From NCBI RefSeq assembly GCF_900010755.1, contig NZ_CZJT01000056.1, positions 124,001 to 188,000 of the forward strand: 64,000 nucleotides of DNA, in the 5' to 3' direction. The DNA is from Paeniglutamicibacter antarcticus. Its GTDB lineage: Bacteria; Actinomycetota; Actinomycetes; Actinomycetales; Micrococcaceae. Each line of letters opens with the position of its first letter. Within the stretch, counting starts at the first letter, position 1. A program made the translations under genes and the position numbers. The notes below the pieces were generated by a model. The model did not search any database. It was not told where the DNA came from and saw only the letters and a program-made list of their open reading frames with translations. Shown here in pieces: positions 52,160 to 61,106 of the stretch.

Positions 52160-53239
52160 ATGGCTATGTCTGTTTCCAATCCCCTTGTTCTTGGCATTGA
52201 ATCCTCCTGCGATGAAACAGGTGTGGGAATCGTGCGCGGCACCGAGATGCTGGTCAACGCCGTGGCCTCGTCCATGGAAGAACATGTGCGCTTCGGTGGC
52301 GTGATCCCCGAAATCGCCTCGCGCGCACACCTCAACGAATTCGTGCCGACCCTTGAATCTGCGCTTTCCGAAGCCGGGGTCACCCTGGATGAGATTGACG
52401 CAATCGCCGTTACCAGCGGCCCGGGCCTGTCGGGCGCCCTGATGGTGGGCGTTGCGGCCGCCAAGGCACTGGCACTTGCTAGTGGAAAGCCCCTCTATGC
52501 GATTAATCATCTAGTTGCACACGTGGGGGTTGGCGTGCTTGACGGTGGAAAGCTGCCCGAAAACCTTGGTGCGCTGCTGGTATCCGGCGGACATACAGAA
52601 ATTCTGCAGGTGAATTCGCTCTCCGACGATGTCCGCCTGCTGGGCGCGACCATCGATGACGCTGCCGGCGAGGCCTACGACAAGGTGGCCCGCTTGCTGG
52701 GCCTTGGCTACCCGGGAGGGCCCGCTATCGACAAGTTAGCCAAGTCCGGTGACCCCAAAGCCATCCGTTTCCCGCGCGGGCTGACCCTTCCAAAATTTGT
52801 CGGCACCGTAGAAGAGCCGGGCAAGCACCGCCACGACTTCTCATTCTCCGGTTTGAAGACCGCGGTCGCGCGTTGCGTGGAGCAGTACCAAAAGCGCGGT
52901 GAGGAAGTGCCGGTTGCCGACATAGCGGCTTCCTTCCAAGAAGCGGTTGTAGACGTGATTACCTCAAAGGCCGTGCGTGCCTGCCAGGAGCACGGAATAA
53001 CTAACTTGTTGCTCGGGGGAGGGGTGGCAGCCAACTCGCGTTTGCGTGAGCTTCTAGCGGCTCGTTGCGCCTCCGCAGGGATCACGCTGCGCGTTCCTCC
53101 GATTAGCCTATGCACGGACAATGGCGCTATGGTGGCCGCCCTTGGTTCCCAACTGGTCAGTGCGGGTGTGCAGCCCACCGGGCTGAAATTCTCCACGGAT
53201 TCTGGCCAGCCGGTCAACTTGATTTCGCTGGTTGCCTGA
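52160..53239 (+). CDS. tsaD: tRNA N6-threonylcarbamoyladenosine transferase TsaD
   Basis: The 359-residue enzyme transfers the threonylcarbamoyl group to A37. The start is ATG 52160 with CAGGAGA nine bases upstream. The metal site HLVAH lies in [31 protein letters not shown] and [16 protein letters not shown] are family blocks. It completes the tsaE-tsaB-rimI-tsaD set. Confidence 0.96.
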   Translation: MAMSVSNPLVLGIESSCDETGVGIVRGTEMLVNAVASSMEEHVRFGGVIPEIASRAHLNEFVPTLESALSEAGVTLDEIDAIAVTSGPGLSGALMVGVAAAKALALASGKPLYAINHLVAHVGVGVLDGGKLPENLGALLVSGGHTEILQVNSLSDDVRLLGATIDDAAGEAYDKVARLLGLGYPGGPAIDKLAKSGDPKAIRFPRGLTLPKFVGTVEEPGKHRHDFSFSGLKTAVARCVEQYQKRGEEVPVADIAASFQEAVVDVITSKAVRACQEHGITNLLLGGGVAANSRLRELLAARCASAGITLRVPPISLCTDNGAMVAALGSQLVSAGVQPTGLKFSTDSGQPVNLISLVA

Positions 53240-53259
53240 CAAAACCAAAAATGGCTTAA

Positions 53260-53302
53260 ATGGTTTGGGGCTGTGCGTTTAATTCGCACAGCCCCAAACC
53301 AT
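53260..53302. terminator. Bidirectional terminator after tsaD
   Basis: A perfect 18-bp inverted repeat (53260-53277 with 53285-53302) around TTTAATT lies between tsaD and the converging gene. Confidence 0.88.
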
Positions 53303-53321
53303 GTTGGTCCGTCTGCCAGTA

Positions 53322-54464
53322 TCAGGCGATGTTCATTCGCCTGATGTTGTCCTTGACTACTTCACGCAGGTCGCCATTATTTGCGGCAGCGACCTTGTGC
53401 TGCCACTGGTAGCCGGCGCCACCCTTGATGATGCGCTCGACGTCTTTCAGTTCTGCAGCACAGCCAAGCTTTTCCGCCACCGGGGCAAGACGCTCGATTT
53501 CCATGCGCAGGTGGTCGGTCACGAGCATTTCATCGCCAGCGGCGTTGAGGATGATGATAGCTTCCATGCCATAGCGTGCGGCACGCCATTTGTTCTCCAC
53601 CCGGAACCAAGGTGGCATGACAGGAATCGTACCGCCGTTATCCAACGTGGTGGACATGTCATCCACCAAGCACTGGGTAAGCGCAGCAATGGCACCTATG
53701 TCTTGGAGGGAAGAGAGCCCATCTGCGATGCGCATTTCCACGGTTCCAAAACGCGGTACCGGGCGCACATCCCAACGGATTTCCGAAATGTCGTCGATGA
53801 CTCCGGTGTGGAGCATATCTGCCACGTAAGCCTCGTAAGATTCCCATGTGGGGAAGTGGTACGGCACTCCTGCTGTGGGAAGCTGCTGGAACATCAGGGC
53901 ACGGTGTGATGCGTACCCGGTGTCTTCGCCACCCCAAAACGGGCTGGAAGCGGACAGCGCCTGGAAGTGGGCCTGATAGTTGATCAGTCCGTCAACGATT
54001 GGCAAGGCCTTGTCACGTGAATCCAAGCCGACATGCACATGTACTCCGTAAATGACCATTTGCTGGCCCCACCATTGGGTGCGGTCGATCATCCTGGCAT
54101 AGCGGTCCTTGTCGGTGACCGGTTGCAACTTCGGCGGGGCAAAGGGATGGGACCCCGCGCAGTAGAGGTCAATCTCCATGGGGTCGGTGACCTCGCGAAT
54201 GGCCGACAGGTTTTCGTGGAGTTCGGCCTTGGCCTCTGCAACTGTGTCGCAAACGCCGGTGACGATTTCCACTGTGTTGAGCAGCAACTCCTGTTTGACG
54301 TGAGGGTGCTCCTCATCAGCACCGAGGAATCCGTGGCGTGCATGTAATTGCGCCAGGACGTCTTCGGCAACGGACCTTAAGTCCGCCGTTTTTCGATCCA
54401 CCAACGCAATTTCCCACTCCACACCAAGGGTGGACTGGCGTGATGATGCGAATTCAATCTGCAT
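53322..54464 (-). CDS. Glutamate-cysteine ligase family 2 (YbdK-type) protein
   Basis: From ATG 54464 (MQIEFASSRQSTLGVEWEIA) the protein has 380 residues and GGAGG four bases upstream. The family blocks STLGVEWEIALVD, GVHVHVGLD and GTVEMRIADG are present, so it is a weak gamma-glutamyl ligase of the GCS2 type. Micrococcaceae use mycothiol, so its physiological product may not be glutathione. It is followed by no obvious partner gene. Confidence 0.9.
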   Translation of the reverse strand: MQIEFASSRQSTLGVEWEIALVDRKTADLRSVAEDVLAQLHARHGFLGADEEHPHVKQELLLNTVEIVTGVCDTVAEAKAELHENLSAIREVTDPMEIDLYCAGSHPFAPPKLQPVTDKDRYARMIDRTQWWGQQMVIYGVHVHVGLDSRDKALPIVDGLINYQAHFQALSASSPFWGGEDTGYASHRALMFQQLPTAGVPYHFPTWESYEAYVADMLHTGVIDDISEIRWDVRPVPRFGTVEMRIADGLSSLQDIGAIAALTQCLVDDMSTTLDNGGTIPVMPPWFRVENKWRAARYGMEAIIILNAAGDEMLVTDHLRMEIERLAPVAEKLGCAAELKDVERIIKGGAGYQWQHKVAAANNGDLREVVKDNIRRMNIA

Positions 54465-54583
54465 CGAACCTCCATGTTTATTGCGGTGAACCACCCCAAA
54501 ATCGTGCAGGTACCAGTCTATCGAGTTCGTGCAGTGATTGAGGCCATAAATTGATTGAGCCGCTCACTGTCCTTGGCTTCGGC

Positions 54584-55837
54584 TTAGGAAACGGGTTCCA
54601 CCTCAATGGCAACACGCTGGTCGCCAATGCGGGTGAGAATCAATGTTGCCTTCTTCTTTGCATTTTTGCCGGTACCGGCGAGCAGTACCTTGCGTAATTC
54701 TTCGGGAGTGACGTCCATGCCGCGCTTCTTGATATCCAAGACCCCGATTTTCTCGGTCTTGACCCATGACCTCAGGTTCTTGATGTGGTACGGCCGCACC
54801 TCGATGACCTTGTAGGCCTTGGCCAGCGGTGTCTGGACGAGCCCGTCGGTGCCGAAATAGGCGATGTGCGGATCCAACAGGTGCCCACCAGTGGTCTTTA
54901 GTAGCTGATCAATGAGGCCCGCGCGAATGACAGCGCCATCGGGTTCGTAAACGTACTCCGGGATCGGGCCAACAGGAACATCCCCGCGCAGGGCAGCGTC
55001 AGGATCAAAGTCCAGCGAGCTGGTGATTTCGTGGGCGCCGTGGTCATTGATGACAAGTGCGGCCCGGCGGATGCCGGGGCGTGCAAGCGGGCCAAACCAC
55101 AGGGCCGCTTCGGTGACATCTCCATTGACAGAGACCCATTGGACCTCGCAATTGGCGGGGACTGCTGAGTGCGGCAAGCCCGGGCCCATCTTCACCCCGA
55201 CGGCGAGTCCGCGGTCTGCGAGGTTTTCGACGAATGACAGCGGCGGGCTGAAAGCCTCCGGGTCGAAGATCCGTGAGGTACCCGAGGTGTCGGTGGTGCG
55301 CCGTGCTGGATCCAGCCACACCCCGTCAAACCCCTCCAGATCAAAGGACATGGCATCGGTGTTGACCACGCGGGCATTCGGCCATGGCATCAGGTTCAAG
55401 GTGGTTGCCGCTGCCGTGGTTTCATCGAGCTCGACGGCTGTCACCTCGATGTCCGCGCTGGCCAGGGCCAGCGAATCCGCGCCGATGCCGCAGCCAAGGT
55501 CGGCAACCTTTTTAATCCCTGCACGCGTAAAACGCTGGGCATGAAGGCCCGCGATGTTTAGGCGTGTTGCTTGTTCCAGCCCTGCCTGGGTGAAAACCAT
55601 GCTGTCGGCAAAGGGCCCGAATTTTGCACGGGCCTTGAAACGCAGCTGGCTCTGGTGGACCACGGCGGTTGCCAGCTCGGCCGGGTGGCCGGCCTTCCTC
55701 AGGCTGAGGTTAAGTTGGAACGCGGCTTCCTTGGTCCCTGCCGAAGAGGGGTCAACGGAATTCAAGAGCTGCCATCCAGCAGAGGTCAACAAGATGGCAA
55801 GCTGGGAACCGGGGGCGTCGGAACTGTTGGAAGACAT
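54584..55837 (-). CDS. SAM-dependent methyltransferase with THUMP-like C-terminus
   Basis: The 417-residue protein has the SAM-binding motif VADLGCGIGADSLAL near residue 110 and the acidic ribose-binding loop TAVELDETT. LDPARR follows near residue 170. The C-terminal 80 residues resemble a THUMP-like domain (EVRPYHIKNLRSWVKTEKIG). RNA or protein substrate is unknown. It lies 45 bases after fliW on the same strand but has its own TAGGGT box seven bases before the ATG. Confidence 0.8.
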   Translation of the reverse strand: MSSNSSDAPGSQLAILLTSAGWQLLNSVDPSSAGTKEAAFQLNLSLRKAGHPAELATAVVHQSQLRFKARAKFGPFADSMVFTQAGLEQATRLNIAGLHAQRFTRAGIKKVADLGCGIGADSLALASADIEVTAVELDETTAAATTLNLMPWPNARVVNTDAMSFDLEGFDGVWLDPARRTTDTSGTSRIFDPEAFSPPLSFVENLADRGLAVGVKMGPGLPHSAVPANCEVQWVSVNGDVTEAALWFGPLARPGIRRAALVINDHGAHEITSSLDFDPDAALRGDVPVGPIPEYVYEPDGAVIRAGLIDQLLKTTGGHLLDPHIAYFGTDGLVQTPLAKAYKVIEVRPYHIKNLRSWVKTEKIGVLDIKKRGMDVTPEELRKVLLAGTGKNAKKKATLILTRIGDQRVAIEVEPVS

Positions 55838-55844
55838 GGAGTTA

Positions 55845-55850
55845 ACCCTA
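55845..55850 (-). promoter_or_regulatory. Candidate -10 box of the methyltransferase gene (leaderless)
   Basis: TAGGGT is followed by seven bases and the ATG on the minus strand; no Shine-Dalgarno is visible. Confidence 0.4.
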
Positions 55851-55882
55851 GCCGTTCCGGTGGTCGGAGTGTGGCAACCCGG

Positions 55883-56257
55883 CTAGGCTGGCAGCGGTGC
55901 CCGAAGTGGCCAATCCTGGCCTTCCAGGATCACTTGGGCGCATGACCCGGTACCGGCATTCAGCAGCAGGGGAGCGAGCAAGTTCACTGTTGATTGGTTA
56001 TCGGAAGTGTTGACGATCACCAAGACGCTGCTGTTCCCGGCCTTGGGGTTGCCCACGAGAGCTACCTGCTCATCGGTGAAGACTGGTTTGTAGTCGGCCA
56101 GGTGGATTGCCGCATCCAAGGCAAACAGCCTCAGCTCGGCAACTTGTGCGGACACCAGTGAGTACAGCCCGATGGCTCCCTCAACAGGTTCAAGCGACAA
56201 CGTGGTGGCGCCGGGGAACCCCGGTAAGGGAGCGGCCGGAATTAGCGCGCGGCTCAT
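55883..56257 (-). CDS. fliW: Flagellar assembly factor FliW
   Basis: The 124-residue protein has the FliW features LPGFPGATTLSLEPVEG, ALDAAIHLADYKP and VIVNTSDNQSTVNLLAPLLL. In Bacillus FliW binds flagellin and also inhibits the translational repressor CsrA. It is coupled to flgL by an ATGA overlap. No csrA follows; the next gene is a methyltransferase, so csrA would have to lie outside the window. Confidence 0.85.
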   Translation of the reverse strand: MSRALIPAAPLPGFPGATTLSLEPVEGAIGLYSLVSAQVAELRLFALDAAIHLADYKPVFTDEQVALVGNPKAGNSSVLVIVNTSDNQSTVNLLAPLLLNAGTGSCAQVILEGQDWPLRAPLPA

Positions 56258-57129
56258 CGCAGGAAATCCATCAATGAGGGCTGCAGCGTCCGTGCGGCAG
56301 CCGAGAGTGCTGCCTGGTAGGCGACCTCTTGCTTCTTCAGCTCAAGAGCTACACTCCCCAGATCAATGTCCTCAATAAGGCTGCGCCGTCCTTCCAAAGA
56401 AACTGCGTCAGTCAGCAGTGCTTCATCGGCAGCAAGCACCGAGGCATGGCTGGCACCGATGGTTGAATGTACCCCAAGTGTTTTTTGCAAAAAACCGTCT
56501 ACTTCCGTGATCCGACTGCTGATGTTGGTGCCACCGCGCAGATCAGTGACGATGTTTTTGACCAGCGCAAATACGCTGGCGGTGCCTTCCCCAAACACGT
56601 TGGCACCGTCCGCATCGACACGGACGGACGAGTTAGGTCCGATGCGTCGTTCAACGTCGCTGTTTTTGCCGAATGTTAAAGTCGCCTTATCGATTGCGGT
56701 GCCCGTGTCGGAGCTTCCTGCAAAAACGTGGCGACCATTGTATTGGGTGTTGGCAGCAACGAGCAATGATTCGAACACCTGCTCAAGCTCCAGGGCAATT
56801 GCTTCCTTGGCATCGGGTGACAGCGCGCCGTCGTTGGCGCCCTTGACGGTCAGATCGCGCAATTGGTGGATGAGATCAGTGGTGGTGCTCAAGGCCTTGT
56901 CCGCGGTTGAGAGCCAACCGTTGGCATCCATGACGTTGCGCATGAACTGATCGTTTTGGCTCTGCTGGGCCCGGATGGCCATGGCATTGGCTGTGCCGCT
57001 TGGATCATCACTGGGGCGACCGATTTCTTTTTGCGTTCCGGCTTTGTCCTGGATGGTGGCCAGCCGATTCATGGCAGCCTGGAGATTCCGGTCTGTGGCG
57101 GCGCTGAGCGAAGAGGTTGTAATTCTCAT
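56254..57129 (-). CDS. flgL: Flagellar hook-filament junction protein FlgL
   Basis: The protein of 291 residues begins MRITTSSLSAATDRNLQAAM (an extra ATG at 57132 adds one Met). The flagellin-like N- and C-terminal helices are present, including IGRPSDDPSGTANAMAIRAQ and ALSAAARTLQPSLMDFL. It joins hook and filament with FlgK. It is the third gene of the flgN-flgK-flgL-fliW unit. Confidence 0.93.
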   Translation of the reverse strand: MRITTSSLSAATDRNLQAAMNRLATIQDKAGTQKEIGRPSDDPSGTANAMAIRAQQSQNDQFMRNVMDANGWLSTADKALSTTTDLIHQLRDLTVKGANDGALSPDAKEAIALELEQVFESLLVAANTQYNGRHVFAGSSDTGTAIDKATLTFGKNSDVERRIGPNSSVRVDADGANVFGEGTASVFALVKNIVTDLRGGTNISSRITEVDGFLQKTLGVHSTIGASHASVLAADEALLTDAVSLEGRRSLIEDIDLGSVALELKKQEVAYQAALSAAARTLQPSLMDFLR

Positions 57130-57143
57130 CATGATTGGGGCTC

Positions 57144-58562
57144 CTATCGTCCTACGATTCCGGTGCGGTTGATCAGTGTGTCGAGCATTTCGTCAACTGC
57201 CGTCATCACGCGTGCAGCGCCTTGGAAAGCATGTTGGTGGGCCAGCAGCGCAACATTTTCTTCATCAAGCGAAACGGCCGAAACCGAAAGCTGGGCACTA
57301 ACGGCAGTTGCGGCGGCAACGGCGGTTGAGACGGCCTGCTGTGCCTCAGACTTTGTTGCAACACCGATCTTGATCACCATATTTGCCCACAGGGCATCCG
57401 GGCCGTCCTTTGACTTGCCGAGCTGGGACATCGCCGAAGCATTCGAACCATCGAGTGGTCCCCCCGTGGCCGAAGCAGTTGCCAAGTCCTTGGCGCCGGT
57501 GGCTACCACCGTCAAAGACAAGGATGGGTTGCTTGGATCTGAGATGTTGAAGAACGGGGGACCGGGCAACCCGTCAACTGTCTTGCCGTTGGCCTGAACC
57601 TCGTTGACCTTTGTTGCCAATTCCGTGGCAATGGAGTTCAGGGACTTTGAAGTTTCAGCCAGTGCACCGCCAGTTCCCGCGTCGTTTGCCGGTGCTAACA
57701 AGGACAATGCTCCCGCAATGCGCCCGGCATCAAGTCCGATGGGCTCACCCTTGCGGTGTGCCCATTCGATGGAAGGGGCGTCTCCGCTATTCATCGACAG
57801 CGGCCCTGCGACCTCGATCTTTCGAGCTGTTGTACCGCTGACCAACGCGTTGCCGCCAAGGAGCACATCGATGGTCCCGTCAGGGCTTTCGCGCACGGTG
57901 GCACCTGTGAGTTCGGCAGCCTGCTCGGCAAGCGTTGCCCGCTGATCCATCAGTGCACTGGGTGTCCCGCCGGCAGCAACCACGGAACGAATCTGGCCGT
58001 TGAGATCGGCAATGGCCGAAGCCGCGCTGTTGACGTCACTGGCCATGGGCTCAAGGCCCTGTCGTTGGGCGTTCCACTGCTCGGAAACCTCCGAGTGGGA
58101 AAGCGCAATGCGATTCGCAACGGCCTTGGCACGTTCCAGGAGAACAGCTGCGGGCGCGGTTTCCCCGGGACGGGTGGCAACATCTTCCCAGCCGGCCCAG
58201 AAGTCATTGAGCAATGCCGAGAGACCGTTTTCGCCAGGCTCACGGAGGATGCCTTCAAGATTTGAAAGCCCTTCGGCGCGCACATCCGACCGTGAAGCAA
58301 TGGCAAGTGTCCCGCGAACACGGGCATCAAGGTGGGCATCCGAAAGCCGTGCGATTCCGGAGAGCGCAACCCCCTGTCCCACTCCATTGCGGGACGTCAG
58401 CATTCCGGTTTGGGCAAGTGAACCCACCGAAGTGAAATCTGCGCGCTGACGGGTGTACCCCTTGGTGCCTACGTTGGCGAGATTGTTCCCTGCGGTTTCC
58501 ATCGCCAAACGCGCCGCATTCAGGCCTGTCATAGCAGTATTTAGGCCACTGAATGTGCTCAC
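57144..58562 (-). CDS. flgK: Flagellar hook-associated protein FlgK
   Basis: The 472-residue protein starts at GTG 58562 with AAGGAG upstream. The N-terminal rod/hook signature TAGNNLANVGTKGYTRQRAD is present, and the C-terminal helix includes SLDEENVALLAHQHAFQGAA. It caps the hook-filament junction. Confidence 0.95.
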   Translation of the reverse strand: MSTFSGLNTAMTGLNAARLAMETAGNNLANVGTKGYTRQRADFTSVGSLAQTGMLTSRNGVGQGVALSGIARLSDAHLDARVRGTLAIASRSDVRAEGLSNLEGILREPGENGLSALLNDFWAGWEDVATRPGETAPAAVLLERAKAVANRIALSHSEVSEQWNAQRQGLEPMASDVNSAASAIADLNGQIRSVVAAGGTPSALMDQRATLAEQAAELTGATVRESPDGTIDVLLGGNALVSGTTARKIEVAGPLSMNSGDAPSIEWAHRKGEPIGLDAGRIAGALSLLAPANDAGTGGALAETSKSLNSIATELATKVNEVQANGKTVDGLPGPPFFNISDPSNPSLSLTVVATGAKDLATASATGGPLDGSNASAMSQLGKSKDGPDALWANMVIKIGVATKSEAQQAVSTAVAAATAVSAQLSVSAVSLDEENVALLAHQHAFQGAARVMTAVDEMLDTLINRTGIVGR

Positions 58563-58571
58563 TACAGCTCC

Positions 58572-59057
58572 TTAGAGATTCGTGTCGATAATGTGTGCCC
58601 CGGAACTTTGCGCCGGGGATGAGCCCTTGGGCCCGTAGAGTGAAGGATCATCTCCCAAAGAGGCAAGTGTCTCTTGGGTTGACCTGTATGCGGCTCGAAG
58701 ATACTGCTCATTCGCATCGCGTAGACGAGAGATCTCGGTACTCGTTGAACGCAGGGCACCTAGGTGTGCAGTGAAAATTTCTTTCCAAGGACCTTCGGGG
58801 GCGGATTCGATAATCTGTGCCAGGGACGAGTCGTCCGGGACGCCCCATTCGACAGCAACATTGGATGCCTCCAGGCCGCGGACCAAGCCGGCAGTGTGGA
58901 CTTTCTGTAAAACGCTTTCAATTTCGCGTGTCGCCAGATCTATCCATTGTGTTTTTCCTGCAACGAGGAGTAGGTGCTGCTCGTCCAATTTGAATTGGAG
59001 TAGTTCGAGTAATTCGCGTTCTTTCCATAAAAGCACTGAAAGTTCGTTGGTTCCCAT
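58572..59057 (-). CDS. flgN: FlgN-type flagellar export chaperone
   Basis: From ATG 59057 (MGTNELSVLLWKERELLELL) the protein has 161 residues, with GGAAGGA eight bases upstream; an ATG at 59108 would add 17 residues. It is mostly helical. Its place directly before flgK and flgL fits FlgN, the chaperone of those two proteins. The first gene after a sigma-28-type promoter. Confidence 0.8.
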   Translation of the reverse strand: MGTNELSVLLWKERELLELLQFKLDEQHLLLVAGKTQWIDLATREIESVLQKVHTAGLVRGLEASNVAVEWGVPDDSSLAQIIESAPEGPWKEIFTAHLGALRSTSTEISRLRDANEQYLRAAYRSTQETLASLGDDPSLYGPKGSSPAQSSGAHIIDTNL

Positions 59058-59117
59058 GGATATGTTCCTTCCCAAGTGTTCTTGGTTCCCCATCCAAAAA
59101 TTCCCCATCGATTAACC

Positions 59118-59144
59118 CTATCGGCTTCCACGCGAGACACGTTA
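59118..59144 (-). promoter_or_regulatory. Sigma-28-type promoter of flgN-flgK-flgL-fliW
   Basis: On the minus strand TAAC (59141-59144), exactly 15 bases, then GCCGATAG (59118-59125). The FliA/SigD consensus is TAAA-N15-GCCGATAA. The start of flgN lies about 60 bases downstream. Confidence 0.82.
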
Positions 59145-59221
59145 GCCAAAGTTGCACCTTTAAAGGCAAAATCCAGCTACTATCGCATGTGGCCAGATTC
59201 TTTGGGGAGAAATAGCCACTT

Positions 59222-59245
59222 GGCCAGCGGCAATATTCACTGGCC
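59222..59245 (+). promoter_or_regulatory. Inverted repeat before the sigma factor gene
   Basis: GGCCA (59222-59226) and TGGCC (59241-59245) flank 14 bases just upstream of the start. It could be an operator, but the repeat is short. Confidence 0.25.
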
Positions 59246-59260
59246 TTGAAACCTCCCTAA

Positions 59261-60097
59261 GTGATAAGGATCGGGCTGTTGGATCAGGAAGCGCGCAACC
59301 AATTGGTTGTTGAGAATTTGCCACTCGTCGGTTATCTCGCATCGGATATGTGTGCAAAAGCAACGCACCTTTCCCGCGAAGACCTGGCTTCGGTTGGCGC
59401 ACTTGCGCTCATTACCGCAGCCAAGGCATTTGACCAGGAGCTTGGCGTGCCGTTCGGCGCTTATGCCCGCCGTAGAATCATCGGTGCGTTCGCCGACGAC
59501 ATGCGCTCAAACGATTGGGCGACCCGTGGCGCCCGAAAACGCATTACGGAAACCCGAATTGTTCAAGATACCTTGACCGCAGCCATGGGACGCACGCCCA
59601 CGGTTGCCGAGCTTTCCGAAGCAATGGGCTCGAACCAAGAGACAACGCGTGCGTCACTGAACGATTCTGCACGCACCGTGGTTGGCATCGATGATGCCAT
59701 GAATGACTACTTGCGATCCAGCGACCTAACCCCAGAGGAAGCTGTTCTTGAAGCGGAATACGTCCAAGTGGTGCGTCAAGCTGTTGATGCCCTGCCTGAG
59801 AACCTCCGTTCAGTGATTGACGGCATCTATTTCCAAGGTGCGACGGTCAAGGAATTGGCTGCCGAAATGGGAGTCACCCATTCTGCTGTCTCCCAGCGAC
59901 GAACCACCGCCATGAAATTGCTGCAAGAAGGTTTGCATCGGCAATACCTACCGGAATATACGCCGCTCATGGCGCAAACGCTGACGCGTTCCGCGGCACA
60001 GCGGCGCGAGTCCTATCTGAGCGAGCTCCAGCAGCGTGCGATCGGCGGGATTACCCGCCCTAAGCATTCCAGGGAAGAAACGGTTTCCGCCCTATAG
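59261..60097 (+). CDS. fliA: RNA polymerase sigma factor, FliA/WhiG type
   Basis: The 278-residue protein has sigma region 2 (NQLVVENLPLVGYLASDM, 13-30, and AKAFDQELGVPFGAYARRRI) and region 4 (TVKELAAEMGVTHSAVSQRR, 195-214); region 1 is absent, as in flagellar sigma factors. GTG 59261 has no Shine-Dalgarno, while TTG 59279 has AAGGA eight bases upstream and may be the true start. It sits between flgN and flagellin and probably reads the TAAC-N15-GCCGAT promoters around it. No such promoter lies in front of the gene itself. Confidence 0.9.
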   Translation: MIRIGLLDQEARNQLVVENLPLVGYLASDMCAKATHLSREDLASVGALALITAAKAFDQELGVPFGAYARRRIIGAFADDMRSNDWATRGARKRITETRIVQDTLTAAMGRTPTVAELSEAMGSNQETTRASLNDSARTVVGIDDAMNDYLRSSDLTPEEAVLEAEYVQVVRQAVDALPENLRSVIDGIYFQGATVKELAAEMGVTHSAVSQRRTTAMKLLQEGLHRQYLPEYTPLMAQTLTRSAAQRRESYLSELQQRAIGGITRPKHSREETVSAL

Positions 60098-60128
60098 CTT
60101 GGTTCGGAAAAAGTTCTTGCGGAACGGC

Positions 60129-60155
60129 TAACCCGATGTTGATCATTGCCGATAG
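60129..60155 (+). promoter_or_regulatory. Sigma-28-type promoter of flagellin
   Basis: TAAC (60129-60132), exactly 15 bases, GCCGATAG (60148-60155). Both boxes are identical to those of the flgN promoter. Transcription should start near 60162. Confidence 0.85.
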
Positions 60156-60164
60156 TCCGTGATT

Positions 60165-60184
60165 GAGGTCCATGGATGGACCTC
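60165..60184 (+). promoter_or_regulatory. Leader hairpin with GGA loop (CsrA-like site 2)
   Basis: GAGGTCCA (60165-60172) pairs perfectly with TGGACCTC (60177-60184), leaving TGGA in the loop. CsrA binds GGA in hairpin loops. The hairpin would sit at the very 5' end of the flagellin mRNA. Confidence 0.5.
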
Positions 60185-60202
60185 GTACCAGACACCCGTC
60201 TC

Positions 60203-60211
60203 ACGGAGGAA
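60203..60211 (+). promoter_or_regulatory. Flagellin Shine-Dalgarno and CsrA-like site 1
   Basis: ACGGAGGAA contains the Shine-Dalgarno seven bases before ATG 60218 and also fits the CsrA core A(N)GGA. In Bacillus hag mRNA CsrA binds one site here and one in an upstream hairpin. Confidence 0.45.
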
Positions 60212-60217
60212 TTCACC

Positions 60218-61090
60218 ATGGGTATGCAGATCAACACCAACGTTTCGGCACTTAACGCTCACCGAAACCTTTCCAACACACAGAACGACCTGTCCAAGTC
60301 GCTCGAAAAGCTCTCCAGCGGCCTGCGCATCAACCGTGCAGCCGACGATGCTGCCGGCCTGTCCATCTCCGAAGGCCTGCGTTCGCAGGTCAACGGCATG
60401 GGCGTCGCAGCACGCAACGCCCAGGACGGCATCTCGGTCATCCAGACTGCTGAAGGCGCCCTGACCGAGGTCCACTCGATCCTGCAGCGCATGCGCGACC
60501 TGTCGGTCCAGGCCGGCAACGGATCAAACAACTCTGATTCCTTGGCTGCGATCACCAAGGAAGTTGACGGCCTTGCATCCGAGTTGAACCGCGTTGCCAA
60601 CAACACCGAGTTCAACGGTACCAAGCTGCTTCAGGGCGGCAGCATGAGCTTCCAGGTCGGCGCCAACGGCAACCTGACGACTGATGTCTCGAACACGATC
60701 GCGGTAACCCATGCCGACTTTACGGCCGCCGGTTCGCTCGCGGATATCGTTACCACGACCGTTGATGGTTCGGACGTAACCGCTTCAAACCTGGACTTCT
60801 CGGATGCTGCAGCGATTGCAAAGTCGATTGAAGATCTTGACACCGCAATCACCTCGGTATCCAGCTCGCGTGCCGACCTTGGTGCCGTGCAGAACCGGTT
60901 CGAGTCGGCAATTAATACGCTGAACGTTTCGCGTGAGAACCTGGGCGCCGCTGAATCCCGTATTCGCGACGTGGACATGGCCGGCGAAATGGTCAAGTTC
61001 ACCTCCAAGAACATCCTGTCCCAGGCCGGTACTGCCATGCTCGCACAGGCCAACCAGTCCAACCAGGGTGTGCTGTCGCTGCTCCGCTAG
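60218..61090 (+). CDS. hag: Flagellin
   Basis: The 290-residue protein has the conserved flagellin ends: MQINTNVSALNAHRNLSNTQ, SSGLRINRAADDAAGLSISE and the C-terminal ESRIRDVDMAGEMVKFTSKN with QANQSNQGVLSLLR. The central part is short (about residues 140-210), so the filament probably has little or no D2/D3 domain, as in Bacillus hag. ATG 60218 has GGAGGA seven bases upstream. Expression is expected from the sigma-28-type promoter. Confidence 0.96.
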   Translation: MGMQINTNVSALNAHRNLSNTQNDLSKSLEKLSSGLRINRAADDAAGLSISEGLRSQVNGMGVAARNAQDGISVIQTAEGALTEVHSILQRMRDLSVQAGNGSNNSDSLAAITKEVDGLASELNRVANNTEFNGTKLLQGGSMSFQVGANGNLTTDVSNTIAVTHADFTAAGSLADIVTTTVDGSDVTASNLDFSDAAAIAKSIEDLDTAITSVSSSRADLGAVQNRFESAINTLNVSRENLGAAESRIRDVDMAGEMVKFTSKNILSQAGTAMLAQANQSNQGVLSLLR

Positions 61091-61106
61091 AAAATCTGGC
61101 TCGGAC

